This document shows, piece by piece, positions 25,428-34,307 of a DNA stretch of 64,000 bases. The translations under genes were made by a program, and so were the position numbers. The notes beneath the pieces were generated by a model that had not been told where the DNA came from, did not search any database, and was given only the letters and a program-made list of their open reading frames with translations. Each line of letters opens with the position of its first letter. Position 1 is the first letter of the stretch. This stretch comes from Dehalococcoidia bacterium (lineage in GTDB: Bacteria; Chloroflexota; Dehalococcoidia; UBA2979), in the NCBI GenBank assembly GCA_009692685.1, contig SHYS01000008.1, positions 27,967-91,966 on the forward strand, in the 5' to 3' direction.

Positions 25428-26147
25428 ATGCATGGAGCGGGAATGTCCCGTCGAGAACTCGTACCGGCACTGATCACTCTCTGCGCGCTGGGGTGTGGCT
25501 TCGGGGCGATAGAAGCCAGCCACCTGGCCAACTGGGACCTCGCGCTGCGCCTGATCCTGCTCGCCGCCATCATCGATGGCGTCGACGGCACGGTCGCGCG
25601 GAAGCTGAACGCGGCCGGTCCGTGGGGCGGGCAGCTCGACTCGCTGTCCGACATCGTGGCCTTCGGCGTCGCGCCCGCCTTCCTCTTCGCCGCGGCTTAC
25701 CCTGAGGCGTTCGCGCCGGTGCGCCTGGGAACGGCGCTCGTCTTCGTGGCCGCAGGCGCGTTCCGCCTGGCGAGGTTCCACGTCCTTTCCAGAAGCGCGT
25801 ACTTCTTCGGCCTCCCCATCCCGAGCGGAGGCGTACTTCTGGCCGCGAGCGTCGCCGGCCCCTTCGATCTGCCGATCTGGGTGGCAGGTGGGATCGCCGT
25901 CGTGCTCGCTGGCCTCATGGTCAGCATGCACCCCTTCCCAACGTTCGCGCAGTGGCGTAAAACCCTGCTCACGGTGATGGTCGGCTCGGTGGTCCTGATC
26001 GTTATCTGGCCATCCGATCGGTCGCTGGCGATCATCGCCATCGTCGCCCTGATGAGTTACGTCCTGTGGGGGTTCGTCACGCACCTCGTCGACACTACCG
26101 AAGACGCAGACGGCACGACACTCTTCGAGGCGGAAACACATGCCTGA
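25428..26147 (+). CDS. pssA: CDP-diacylglycerol--serine O-phosphatidyltransferase
   Basis: It makes phosphatidylserine from CDP-diacylglycerol and serine in the membrane. The CDP-alcohol signature DGVDGTVARKLNAAGPWGGQ followed by LDSLSD (about residues 50-75) is complete, with all the expected Asp, Gly, Ala and Arg positions. About seven hydrophobic segments span the 239 residues. It overlaps the methyltransferase gene by 8 bases, and psd follows, which supports PssA over other CDP-alcohol transferases. Confidence 0.88.
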   Translation: MHGAGMSRRELVPALITLCALGCGFGAIEASHLANWDLALRLILLAAIIDGVDGTVARKLNAAGPWGGQLDSLSDIVAFGVAPAFLFAAAYPEAFAPVRLGTALVFVAAGAFRLARFHVLSRSAYFFGLPIPSGGVLLAASVAGPFDLPIWVAGGIAVVLAGLMVSMHPFPTFAQWRKTLLTVMVGSVVLIVIWPSDRSLAIIAIVALMSYVLWGFVTHLVDTTEDADGTTLFEAETHA

Positions 26148-26730
26148 AAGCGGCACGCTCGCACACTTCGACTTCCTCAAGGCCTTCTTTACGGACCGCC
26201 ACACCGTTGGGGCAGTTACGCCCACCAGTCGAGCCGTAGCGCGTCGCATGGCCCACCTCGGCAACGTACAGGCCGCCCGCAACATCGCGGAGTTCGGCCC
26301 GGGCACGGGCGCGATCACCTTCTCACTCCTCGAAACGCTGCCCGCCGACAGCCACATGTGGGCGTTCGAGATCCATCGGCCCTTCGTCGAGCACCTGCAG
26401 CGCGCGGTCCGCGACCCACGCTTCACCCTACTCGAGCAGTCCGCCACAACCATCGAGGAGGTACGCCAGCGCGCGGTGCCGGACGGCTTCGACGCGGTCA
26501 TCTCCTCGATTCCGTTCAGCCTCATTGGCCTCGACACCACGCGCCAGATCATTCGAGCCGTGGCGCGCAGCCTGAAGCCCGGCGGCACATTCGTCGCCCT
26601 CCAGTACCACCCGACCTTCCTACGCCCCTTCCTGATGGAGGAGTTCACGCAGGTGCGTCGCAGCCTGCACCTCTGGAACATCCCGCCCACGCTGCTGCTG
26701 ACTGGACGCGTGGTTAGGCAACACACCTGA
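26140..26730 (+). CDS. SAM-dependent methyltransferase, likely phospholipid N-methyltransferase
   Basis: The 196 residues start with FLKAFFTDRHTVGAVTPTSR, characteristic of PmtA-like and rRNA-dimethylase-like enzymes, followed by the SAM motif NIAEFGPGTGAIT and a motif IV-like DAVISSIPFS. Placed between pssA and psd, methylation of phosphatidylethanolamine is the natural reading, giving mono-, di- or trimethylated lipids. Its stop overlaps the probable CTG start of psd. Confidence 0.75.
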   Translation: MPESGTLAHFDFLKAFFTDRHTVGAVTPTSRAVARRMAHLGNVQAARNIAEFGPGTGAITFSLLETLPADSHMWAFEIHRPFVEHLQRAVRDPRFTLLEQSATTIEEVRQRAVPDGFDAVISSIPFSLIGLDTTRQIIRAVARSLKPGGTFVALQYHPTFLRPFLMEEFTQVRRSLHLWNIPPTLLLTGRVVRQHT

Positions 26731-27401
26731 GCGCCCCGCTCTGGCGCCCCGTCACCGAGGGCGCGCCGCTGCTCCTGGGATGCGCAGCCATCGCCGCCCT
26801 CGGCGGGCTGATTTACCCGCCTGCGGCGATCCTCGGACTCGCGGGCGCGGGCGTCATCGCGGCCGCCTTTCGCGACCCCGAGCGCACCGTCAAGCCCGAC
26901 CCCAGCGTCGCACTGGCTCCCGCAGACGGCCGGATCCTCCACATCACCACCGAACACGACGAGTACTGGGACGCCGACCTCCTGGAGGTGGGCATCTTCC
27001 TCGCGCTCTGGGACGTGCACATCCAGCGCGCGCCCATCGATGGCACAATCGTCGATCAGCGCCGGAAGACCGGTGGCTACAAGCCCGCGATGACCGCGGC
27101 GGCCACCCACGGCAACAACCAGCTCGTCACCTGCCTCGAGACCAGCGCGGGGCCCTGCACCGTCACGCAGATCAGCGGCATCGCCGCGCGTCGCATCGTC
27201 ACCTGGGCGCACGCCGGCACCAACCTCCAGCAGGGCGATCGCCTCGGCATGATCAAGTTCGGCTCACAGGTCACCTTGCGCGTGCCTGCGAGTGCGACCG
27301 TGCTCGTCGAGGTCGGTCAGCACGTCCGAGGTGGCATCACCCCGCTCGTACGCCTCGCGCCGCCGCCGCACCCGGGACACCGAGCGCTGGTGACGGCCTA
27401 A
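26727..27401 (+). CDS. psd: Phosphatidylserine decarboxylase, archaetidylserine-type short form
   Basis: It decarboxylates phosphatidylserine to phosphatidylethanolamine with a pyruvoyl group made by self-cleavage. The translated product shows AFRDPERTVKPDP, LAPADGRI, FLALWDVHIQRAPIDG, and TQISGIAARRIVTWA, then KFGSQVTLRVP, where the Gly-Ser is the cleavage site. The first ATG (26988) would remove half the protein. The only plausible start is CTG at 26727, overlapping the preceding TGA (CTGA), with AGG eight bases upstream. Either a rare CTG start or a local sequence error. Confidence 0.82.
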   Translation: MSAPLWRPVTEGAPLLLGCAAIAALGGLIYPPAAILGLAGAGVIAAAFRDPERTVKPDPSVALAPADGRILHITTEHDEYWDADLLEVGIFLALWDVHIQRAPIDGTIVDQRRKTGGYKPAMTAAATHGNNQLVTCLETSAGPCTVTQISGIAARRIVTWAHAGTNLQQGDRLGMIKFGSQVTLRVPASATVLVEVGQHVRGGITPLVRLAPPPHPGHRALVTA

Positions 27402-27760
27402 CCGCCCGCGAGCTTGGGCCGGTGCCCCAGCATCTCGAGGCGTTCGCGGACACGTTCTCGATGGTCGCCCTGGATGACCAGCGACCGCCCCTCGCGAGTT
27501 CCGCCCGCGCCGATGTGCTGCTTAAGCGCCTTCAGCAGCGCATCGAGGTCGGCCTCGGAGCCGGGCAACCCCGTGATCGCCGTCACCGTCTTGCCACCTC
27601 GACCCTGCTTCTCGCGTCGGATGCGCACCACGCCGTCATCCGGCGGCTCACTCCTCGATGCCTGCCCACCCTTCGAGGATGCGCGCTTCGGCGGCTTCGG
27701 CACGTCGACACGCCCGCCATCCGAGGAGTACACGAGGTGGGAGTTGGGGTCGGAGGCCAT
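27398..27760 (-). CDS. yciH: SUI1/YciH-type translation initiation factor-like protein
   Basis: Bacterial SUI1 proteins resemble eukaryotic eIF1 and influence start-codon fidelity. The 120 residues have a Lys/Ser-rich N-terminus (LVYSSDGGRV) and the SUI1 core: VRIRREKQGRGGKTVTAITG, LLKALKQHIGAGGTREG, and IQGDHRERVRERLEMLGHR. Its stop overlaps the psd stop in a tail-to-tail arrangement. Confidence 0.9.
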   Translation of the reverse strand: MASDPNSHLVYSSDGGRVDVPKPPKRASSKGGQASRSEPPDDGVVRIRREKQGRGGKTVTAITGLPGSEADLDALLKALKQHIGAGGTREGRSLVIQGDHRERVRERLEMLGHRPKLAGG

Positions 27761-27770
27761 GGGGCGGAGC

Positions 27771-28477
27771 TCACTTCACACCTCGGTGAGCGGAGAACAG
27801 ATCGTAGCGGAGAAAGCGTTCATGACTGCGAGGGGTGGGGTCAGTCCCGCTGCCGTGGGGACGCCCATGCCGCTGCAGCCACGAAATGACTAACCCGTGA
27901 TCAAGGCCCTTCCTGATTCCGTCCCCTACGAAGGACTCCAAGAGCGCAAGGTACACCTCGCAGAGTGGCTCCAAGTGCTCGTTGCCCGGCCATTCGGCGA
28001 ATCGATATCGGTAGGTCACCGTAGGAAGTGGCGCCTCACTTGCGGGGGTTGATTCCTCAGGCTCCGGTGCGGGCGTCGATTCGCCCACCTGTTTCACGGT
28101 CCCGTCCACACGACGCACTGCGAAGGACACGTCCCGGACACTTTGATGCTCCCCCAAGGTGCACCGAAATATCCTGCGTGGCCTGAACTGGCTCGCTGTG
28201 AATGTTGCGGTCGCGCTGGTCTTTCATGAACTTCACGAGACTCTGACTAGCGAAACTCTCGTACCACTCCTGTCCCCGGGACCTTCCTTTCGCTTCGCTA
28301 GGCGAGAACTGGAGGACTGATCTCGAAGAGGACAAGAAAGCGCTGAGCTTGAACTGGAAGCCTTGTTATATCACTTGCCGAGTCGATCATCTCTTCGAGC
28401 AAATGTTTGGCCTCAGCCAGCTTGGCTTTCTCGTTCAACAGGTGATTCTCTCTACGTGGGCCGTACAGTGGCGGCAT
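27771..28477 (-). pseudogene. Conserved hypothetical protein with two frameshifts
   Basis: Three frames join into one sensible protein: from ATG 28477, NEKAKLAEAKHLLEEMID; then, after a shift near 28370, FQFKLSAFLSSSRSVLQF, QEWYESFASQSLVKFMKDQR and NIHSEP; then, after a shift at a run of five G near 28155, VRDVSFAVRRVDGTVK, TYRYRFAEWPGNE and LCEVYLALLESFV. This matches a family I recall as hypothetical proteins of about 230 residues. One extra G would explain the second shift, so assembly error is possible there. Confidence 0.6.
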
Positions 28478-28499
28478 TCAGCCGCGCGCTCCCCCTCCT

Positions 28500-30338
28500 C
28501 TAATCACGCAATCTCAGCACAGCCATGAATGCCTCTTGAGGCACCTCGACGGCGCCGAGCATTTTCATGCGCTTCTTGCCAGCTTTCTGGGCCTCGAGGA
28601 GCTTGCGCTTGCGGCTGATGTCGCCGCCGTAGCACTTCGCCAGCACGTTCTTCCGCATCGCGCGCACCGTCTCGCGCGCAAGGATCTTGCCGCCGATCGC
28701 CGCCTGGATCGGCACGTCGAACAACTGTCGAGGGATGAGCGCCCGCAGCGCCGAGACCAGCTTCTTGCCCTTCTCGGACGCCCGTTCCGCCGGTACGATC
28801 GCCGAGAGCGCATCAACGGGGTCACCGTTGACCAGGATATCGAGGCGCACCACCTTCGCCGGCCGGTACCCCTCGAGGTGGTAGTCGAGCGAGGCGTAGC
28901 CGGACGTGCGTGACTTCAACTGGTCGTAGAAGTCGACTAGGATCTCGGACAGTGGCAGCAGGTACTCCGCGAGGACGCGCGAGTCGCCCTCCTCCGCCGC
29001 ATGGTCGAGGTACTCGAGTTTTACGTACTCGCCTCGACACTCGTCGACGAGGCCCATGATCGCGCCGACGTAGCGCGCGGGCACCGTGAGGCTGACGCGC
29101 ACCCACGGCTCGCGCACCTCGCGGATCTTGTCCGGGTCCGGCAGCGCCGAGGGGCTGTCGACGACGATCTCGGTGCCGTCCGTCTTCGTCACCTCGTACT
29201 CGACGGATGGCGCCGTTGCCACTAGGTCGAGGCCGAACTCGCGTTCCAGGCGCTCCTGCACGATCTCCATGTGCAGCAGCCCGAGGAAACCACAGCGGAA
29301 CCCGAACCCCAGGGCGACCGACGACTCCGGCTGCCACGCCAGCGACGCATCGTTGAGGCGCAGCCGCTCGAGCGCGTCCCGCAGTTCGGTATAGGCATCG
29401 GGGTTCGAGGGGTACAGCCCCGCGAAGACCATCGCCTTCGCCGGGCGATAGCCGGCCAGCGGCTCGGTGGCTGCGTTGCGATCGGTGGTGATGGTGTCAC
29501 CGACGCGCGCCTCGTTCACACCCTTGAGGCCGGTCGCGACGTAGCCCACCTCACCCGCTTCGAGGCGAGGGATGACGGTGTGGCCCGGGCGGAACACCCC
29601 GACCTCGACGGCGTCGAAACGCGTGCGCTCCTGGATCAGGCGCAGCGGCTCGCGACCGTCGATATGCCCGTCGACGACTCGAACGTAGGCGAGTACGCCC
29701 TTGTACGAGTCGTACTTGGCATCGAAGACGAGCGCACGCAGCGGTGCATTCGCATCGCCGCGAGGCGGCGGCATCTTCTTCACGATCGCCTCGAGGATCT
29801 CGTCGACGCCGATGCCGCTCTTGGCGGAGGCGAACAGCACCTCGTTGGGGTCGAAGCCGATCACGTCGACCAGCTCCTGCGCCACGCGCTCTGGCTCCGC
29901 CGAGGGCAGGTCGACCTTGTTCACCACGGGGATGAGCATGAGATCGAGTTCCATCGCGAGGTAGACGTTGGCGAGTGTCTGCGCCTGAATCCCCTGCGTC
30001 GCATCGACGACGAGGACCGCGCCCTCGCAGGCGGCGAGCGCCCTCGACACCTCGTACGAGAAGTCGACGTGGCCCGGGGTGTCGATGAGGTTGAGCTGGT
30101 ACTCGAGGCCATCCGTGGCGGTGTAGTTCATGCGCACGGCCTGGGCCTTGATCGTGATGCCCTTCTCACGCTCCAGGTCCATCGAGTCGAGCACCTGCTC
30201 CTGGCGCTGGCGCGCCTCGATGGTGCCCGTGACGTCGAGCATGCGGTCGGCCAGCGTCGACTTGCCGTGGTCGATGTGGGCGATGATCGAGAAGTTGCGG
30301 ATCCGACCGGGTTCCAACGAGGCCTCCAGAACCAGCAC
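28500..30338 (-). CDS. lepA: Elongation factor 4 (back-translocase GTPase)
   Basis: LepA is a ribosome-associated GTPase. The 612 residues contain the P-loop in [18 protein letters not shown], the switch region [30 protein letters not shown]-like domains, and the LepA-specific C-terminal domain ending near [20 protein letters not shown]. Length and domain order are normal. Confidence 0.97.
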   Translation of the reverse strand: MLVLEASLEPGRIRNFSIIAHIDHGKSTLADRMLDVTGTIEARQRQEQVLDSMDLEREKGITIKAQAVRMNYTATDGLEYQLNLIDTPGHVDFSYEVSRALAACEGAVLVVDATQGIQAQTLANVYLAMELDLMLIPVVNKVDLPSAEPERVAQELVDVIGFDPNEVLFASAKSGIGVDEILEAIVKKMPPPRGDANAPLRALVFDAKYDSYKGVLAYVRVVDGHIDGREPLRLIQERTRFDAVEVGVFRPGHTVIPRLEAGEVGYVATGLKGVNEARVGDTITTDRNAATEPLAGYRPAKAMVFAGLYPSNPDAYTELRDALERLRLNDASLAWQPESSVALGFGFRCGFLGLLHMEIVQERLEREFGLDLVATAPSVEYEVTKTDGTEIVVDSPSALPDPDKIREVREPWVRVSLTVPARYVGAIMGLVDECRGEYVKLEYLDHAAEEGDSRVLAEYLLPLSEILVDFYDQLKSRTSGYASLDYHLEGYRPAKVVRLDILVNGDPVDALSAIVPAERASEKGKKLVSALRALIPRQLFDVPIQAAIGGKILARETVRAMRKNVLAKCYGGDISRKRKLLEAQKAGKKRMKMLGAVEVPQEAFMAVLRLRD

Positions 30339-30391
30339 CGGTCATCGTATTCGGTGCCCGCGTGCGGCGCGACGCACGGGATGGCGCCACC

Positions 30392-31079
30392 TCAGTGGTT
30401 GAGGAGTACTGGCACCCGCTGCACAACAGCGAACTCAACCAGCGGCAGCAGCACCGAGTAGCCAAAGCGGGCCCATGTCTCCACATCCGAGTCCTGCTCG
30501 GGGAGCTGATAGCGCCACGACTTCACTTCGGCGGCATCGGCGCGCCATGAGTTGGCATTCAGGGCACGCAGCTCGTTGAAGAGCGCCCGGCTCGAGCCGA
30601 ACATCCGGTCGTTCTGTCCGGGATCTGGCCAGCTGAACGGACCATCGAGGCGAACAGGCAGCCAGATCTCGGCGCCCCAGAGCAGATAAGGAAACGCGCT
30701 GTCCGCGTCGGCCGAGCTGGCGCGGAGTGCGGGGTCCTGTTGCCAGTCCTTATTGAGGGGGGCGCATAGGCGACAGCTTAGGATGCTCCACGTGGGCGGC
30801 CCAGAGCAGCAGGCTGATGCATGCTTCCCAGTCAGGCTTGTCGGTCAGGTGCGGAAGAGTGGCCGCCTCGTCCCAGTCGAAGGCGTCCGCAAAGGCCTCC
30901 TCGCGCCATTGAGCAATGTGGCGTGGTGCCTCGATGCCAGGCAGCAATTCGACGGCCGGCCCGCCCCGCGGCCCAACATGGACGTCGTGTCCCAGCTCGC
31001 GCCCCACGCGCTGAACCATCGTCTCCCAGTCGCCGGAGTAGTACCGGGTGAACGTTCCCGCGTAGACATCGAGACCCAC
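30392..31079 (-). pseudogene. Hypothetical protein frameshifted at a C6 run
   Basis: From GTG 31079 (GGGAGG five bases upstream) the frame encodes GLDVYAGTFTRYYSGDWETM, WREEAFADAFDWDEAATLPH and LTDKPDWEACISLLLWAA. At a run of six C (minus strand, near 30760) the frame must change to continue as FPYLLWGAEIWLPV, FGSSRALFNELRALNANSW, ending at 30392. The joined protein of about 228 residues resembles a hypothetical family that often begins GLDVYxGTxTRYY. It may be intact in the real genome. Confidence 0.55.
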
Positions 31080-31167
31080 GACGACCTCCCGGCCCGACAC
31101 ACCCACGCCCACAACAAGACGGGCCCCCTTGCGGAGGCCCGTTCTTACTCGAACGAACTATCGATGC

Positions 31168-32184
31168 CTAGACCCGATGGCAGGCGACCCAGTGGCTCGT
31201 GGTCACCTCGCGCCAGTCGGGAGTGCGCTCACGGCACTCGTCGATGACGATCGGGCAGCGGGTGTTGAACACGCAGCCCGGAGGCGGGTGCAGTGGCGAG
31301 GGCACGTCACCGGTCAGGATGATGCGCTCGCGCTGCCGCTCCAGATCCGGGTCCGTGATCGGAACTGCGGAGAGCAGCGCCTTCGTGTACGGGTGGAGTG
31401 GGTTCTCGTACAGCTCGTTCGAGCCCGCAAGCTCCATGATCTTGCCGAGGTACATGACCGCGACACGGTCGGAGATGTGACGGACGACGGCGAGGTCGTG
31501 CGCGATGAACAGGTAGGTGAGCTTGAACTCCTGCTGGAGGTCTTCCAGCAGGTTGATGATCTGCGCCTGGATCGACACATCGAGTGCAGACACGGGCTCG
31601 TCGCAGACCATGAAGTCCGGCTCGACCGCGAGCGCCCTCGCGATGCCGATGCGCTGACGCTGTCCGCCCGAGAACTCGTGCGGGAAGCGCTTGGCGAAGT
31701 ACGGGTTCAGACCGACCGCGTTCATCAGGTAGGTGACCCGGTCGAGGCGCTCCTGACCCTTGTAGAGGTCATGGATCATCATCGGCTCGGCGACGATCTG
31801 CTGGACGCTCATGCGCGGGTTCAGCGAGGAGTACGGATCCTGGAAGATCATCTGCATGCGACGGCGGAAGCGACGCAGTGCCTTCCCGTCGAGCTTCGTC
31901 AGCTCCGTGCCGTCGAAACGGACCGATCCGGCGGTCGGCTTGTAGAGCTGGAGCAGAGCGCGGCCGGTCGTCGACTTGCCACAGCCGGACTCGCCAACCA
32001 GCCCAAGCGTCTCGCCATGCTGCACGTGGAAGCTGAGGCCGTCGACGGCCTTCACATCGGCAACATGTTTCTGGAAGACTAGCCCGGCCGTAACCGGGAA
32101 GTACATCTTGAGGCCCTCGACATCAACAAGGTTTCCTGTTGGGGTACGAGCCTCGGTGGAAGAAGACTGAGTCTCGGTGGTCAT
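31168..32184 (-). CDS. Oligopeptide/dipeptide ABC transporter ATPase (OppF/DppF type)
   Basis: One of the two ATPases that power peptide-type ABC importers. The 338 residues have Walker [16 protein letters not shown], the signature [15 protein letters not shown], Walker [14 protein letters not shown], and the C-terminal peptide-ATPase extension with cysteines ([17 protein letters not shown]) seen in Opp/Dpp members. It follows the OppD-type gene by 3 bases. No permease genes are adjacent. Confidence 0.9.
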   Translation of the reverse strand: MTTETQSSSTEARTPTGNLVDVEGLKMYFPVTAGLVFQKHVADVKAVDGLSFHVQHGETLGLVGESGCGKSTTGRALLQLYKPTAGSVRFDGTELTKLDGKALRRFRRRMQMIFQDPYSSLNPRMSVQQIVAEPMMIHDLYKGQERLDRVTYLMNAVGLNPYFAKRFPHEFSGGQRQRIGIARALAVEPDFMVCDEPVSALDVSIQAQIINLLEDLQQEFKLTYLFIAHDLAVVRHISDRVAVMYLGKIMELAGSNELYENPLHPYTKALLSAVPITDPDLERQRERIILTGDVPSPLHPPPGCVFNTRCPIVIDECRERTPDWREVTTSHWVACHRV

Positions 32185-32187
32185 CTG

Positions 32188-33222
32188 TTAGGCCTTCGCA
32201 GTCTCAGCAGCCACGGCGATAGGTGAGGTTTGCACCACGGTGCGCGCGTCCCGAACGGGGTCGCGCCAGCAGGCGGCGAAGTGGCCCTCTTCCTTCAGCT
32301 CGAGCTGCGGTGCGTCCGTCGCACACTTGTCGATGCGCCAGTCGCAGCGAGGCATGAACGAACATCCGGGAATCGGCTCGATGAGCAGCGGCGGCTGGCC
32401 CTCGATGGTGGCTAGGCGCACGTGCTCAGTCGCATCCAAGCGCGGCACCGAGGCCATGAGACCCACGGTGTACGGGTGGCGCGGGCGCTTGAAGATGTCG
32501 GAAGCGGTGCCCATCTCCACGATCTTGCCGGCGTACATGACGTTCACGCGGTCGGCGTAACGGGCGACCACACCTAGGTTGTGGGTGATGACGACGACCG
32601 CCGTACCGAAGTCGCGCGACAGTCGCGCCATGATGTCAAGGATCTGCGCCTGGATCGTGACATCGAGCGCGGTCGTGGGCTCGTCCGCCAAGAGCAGTTT
32701 CGGGTTACAGGAGAGCGCCATCGCGATCATCACGCGCTGACGCATGCCGCCCGAGAACTGGTGCGGGTAGTCCTTCAGGCGGCTCTCCGCTTCCGGAATA
32801 CCGACCAGTTCCAGCAGCTCCACGCCGCGCGCGTTGGCTTCGGTGTCGTCCAACCCCATGTGGAGTCGAATCGCCTCGGTGAGCTGGTTGCCGATCGTAA
32901 GGACCGGGTTCAGCGAGGTCATCGGTTCCTGGAAGATCATGCCGATGCGGTTGCCGCGGATCTTGCGGATCTCCTGGTTGTTCAACTTCAGAAGATCTAT
33001 GCCCTCGAAGAGGATCTCGCCCTCGACGATGCGACCGGGAGGATTAGGGATGAGTTGGAGGATCGACATCGCAGTGACGGACTTGCCGCACCCCGACTCG
33101 CCCACGAGCCCGAGGGTCTCACCCTCATTCAGATCCCACGAGACGCCGTCGACGGCGCGCACCACGCCTTCCTGCGTATAAAAGTAGGTCCGAAGGTTTT
33201 TCACTTCGAGAAGCTTCGGCAT
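32188..33222 (-). CDS. Oligopeptide/dipeptide ABC transporter ATPase (OppD/DppD type)
   Basis: Partner ATPase of the preceding entry. The 344 residues have Walker [16 protein letters not shown], signature [15 protein letters not shown], Walker [14 protein letters not shown] and the C-terminal extension [18 protein letters not shown]. The ATG at 33222 follows GAGGGGGG; longer starts would run into the tRNA-Leu gene. The pair shares a transcript. A candidate binding protein lies 19 kb away at 52653, but the link is only inference. Confidence 0.9.
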   Translation of the reverse strand: MPKLLEVKNLRTYFYTQEGVVRAVDGVSWDLNEGETLGLVGESGCGKSVTAMSILQLIPNPPGRIVEGEILFEGIDLLKLNNQEIRKIRGNRIGMIFQEPMTSLNPVLTIGNQLTEAIRLHMGLDDTEANARGVELLELVGIPEAESRLKDYPHQFSGGMRQRVMIAMALSCNPKLLLADEPTTALDVTIQAQILDIMARLSRDFGTAVVVITHNLGVVARYADRVNVMYAGKIVEMGTASDIFKRPRHPYTVGLMASVPRLDATEHVRLATIEGQPPLLIEPIPGCSFMPRCDWRIDKCATDAPQLELKEEGHFAACWRDPVRDARTVVQTSPIAVAAETAKA

Positions 33223-33276
33223 TAACCCCCCTCGGCCTGGCCGGGCCTGCTCCCGATTGATGGTGCCACCTGCTGG

Positions 33277-33358
33277 TGGGGAAGAGGAGACTCGAACTCC
33301 TACGCCTTGCGGCACGTGATCCTAAATCACGCTCGTCTGCCAGTTCCGACACTTCCCC
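33277..33358 (-). tRNA. tRNA-Leu (anticodon TAG)
   Basis: Acceptor GGGGAAG/CTTCCCC, anticodon loop TTTAGGA, discriminator A, encoded CCA at 33276-33274. Confidence 0.93.
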
Positions 33359-33439
33359 CGTTCAGGCGACCGGTCGTCGCCTATGGGTGCTCCCGGAGGC
33401 GAGGGCCGGTGCCCCCTCGCGCCCGCTATGGCCTGATGG

Positions 33440-33512
<73 letters not shown>

Positions 33513-33580
33513 GCGTTCACCCTTAATATTACCGGCACACATACCCGGCGTCCGAGCCCGACGGTCTCGGCGGATGCCGG

Positions 33581-33624
33581 ACGTTAGCATTCGCACGATC
33601 GAGGTGTCAACGAAATTGACACTG
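33581..33624. promoter_or_regulatory. Inverted repeat with -35-like boxes between divergent tRNA units
   Basis: GTGTCAA-CGAAA-TTGACAC is a perfect 7-bp inverted repeat whose arms are TTGACA boxes on each strand. On the minus strand TTGACA (33610-33605) is followed after 18 bases by TAACGT, a fair promoter for tRNA-Lys and tRNA-Leu. Confidence 0.55.
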
Positions 33625-33703
33625 TGCCCTCACGCGCCCGTCAAGATGTCACCTCGCCTCGATGCCCCTGTGTAGCACCGCCGAGCGCCTGTATTTCCTC
33701 GAT

Positions 33704-33733
33704 TTGACGGTCTCCACGACCCACCACTAGGCT
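33704..33733 (+). promoter_or_regulatory. Promoter of tRNA-Val
   Basis: TTGACG (33704-33709) and TAGGCT (33728-33733) are 18 bases apart, 28 bases before the tRNA. Confidence 0.55.
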
Positions 33734-33761
33734 CGACAAGGCTTTAGGCGGAACCCGTCCG

Positions 33762-33835
33762 GGGCGGTTAGCTCAGTTGGTTAGAGCGCTGCGTTGACAT
33801 CGCAGAGGTCACTGGTTCGAATCCAGTATCGCCCA
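33762..33835 (+). tRNA. tRNA-Val (anticodon GAC)
   Basis: Acceptor GGGCGGT/ATCGCCC, anticodon loop TTGACAT, discriminator A, encoded CCA at 33836-33838. Confidence 0.95.
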
Positions 33836-33936
33836 CCACTTCTCGCCGGAAGCTGCCCTCCAACCACCTGCCTGGCCGCGTACCATCAAGCCCATCACGA
33901 GGCCTCGGCGACAGCCCACATCCCAGACATCAAGGT

Positions 33937-34265
33937 ATAATCGCCACAGTATCAAGCGCCGCATGTCGGCGTCAGATCGAGCGCTGATGGGGACACGCCC
34001 CCGCCAACCTCGGCCCCCAGAGAACGAGGCCCCGCGCCAGCGGGTGCTGCAAGCCTCGTGACCGAGCGGCGATCGGCACCACCTCGGAGCCCGCGGGACG
34101 ACGGATACGTCACAACCCGCGGCGGTCGCCGCCGCTACCGGCACTTGAGCCTCGCGCTTGCCTCGCTGCCCCGGAGCCTCCGGGCACAGCCCGAGGCAGG
34201 CACGAGGGCATCAGGGTGGAGCCACGTGAGCGCGCCTCCCGTCCCTGCGGACGAGGCGCTTTTTT
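33937..34265 (+). promoter_or_regulatory. T-box leader of thrS (promoter -10, leader, terminator)
   Basis: A perfect TATAAT (33937-33942) is followed by a long structured leader that ends with the T-box-like AGGGTGGAGCCACG (34213-34226) and an intrinsic terminator: GCGCCTC/GAGGCGC and GTCC/GGAC stem, then T6 (34232-34265). The spacing and position before an aminoacyl-tRNA synthetase fit a T-box riboswitch that senses uncharged tRNA-Thr. The consensus is AGGGTGGNACCGCG, so the T-box is slightly degenerate. I could not place the specifier codon with certainty; an ACC lies near 34060. Confidence 0.7.
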
Positions 34266-34307
34266 GTTACCTGCTGCCATCTCGCGTGGCACACCGAGGA
34301 GTACACG

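Noticed and set aside
25326..27212. 628-codon minus-strand frame opposite the phospholipid cluster
   Set aside because: It is antisense to three well-supported genes and its translation is low-complexity Arg/Ser-rich.
26988..27401. ATG 26988 as the start of psd
   Set aside because: It would remove conserved sequence such as AFRDPERTVKPDP and LAPADGRI that belongs to the enzyme.
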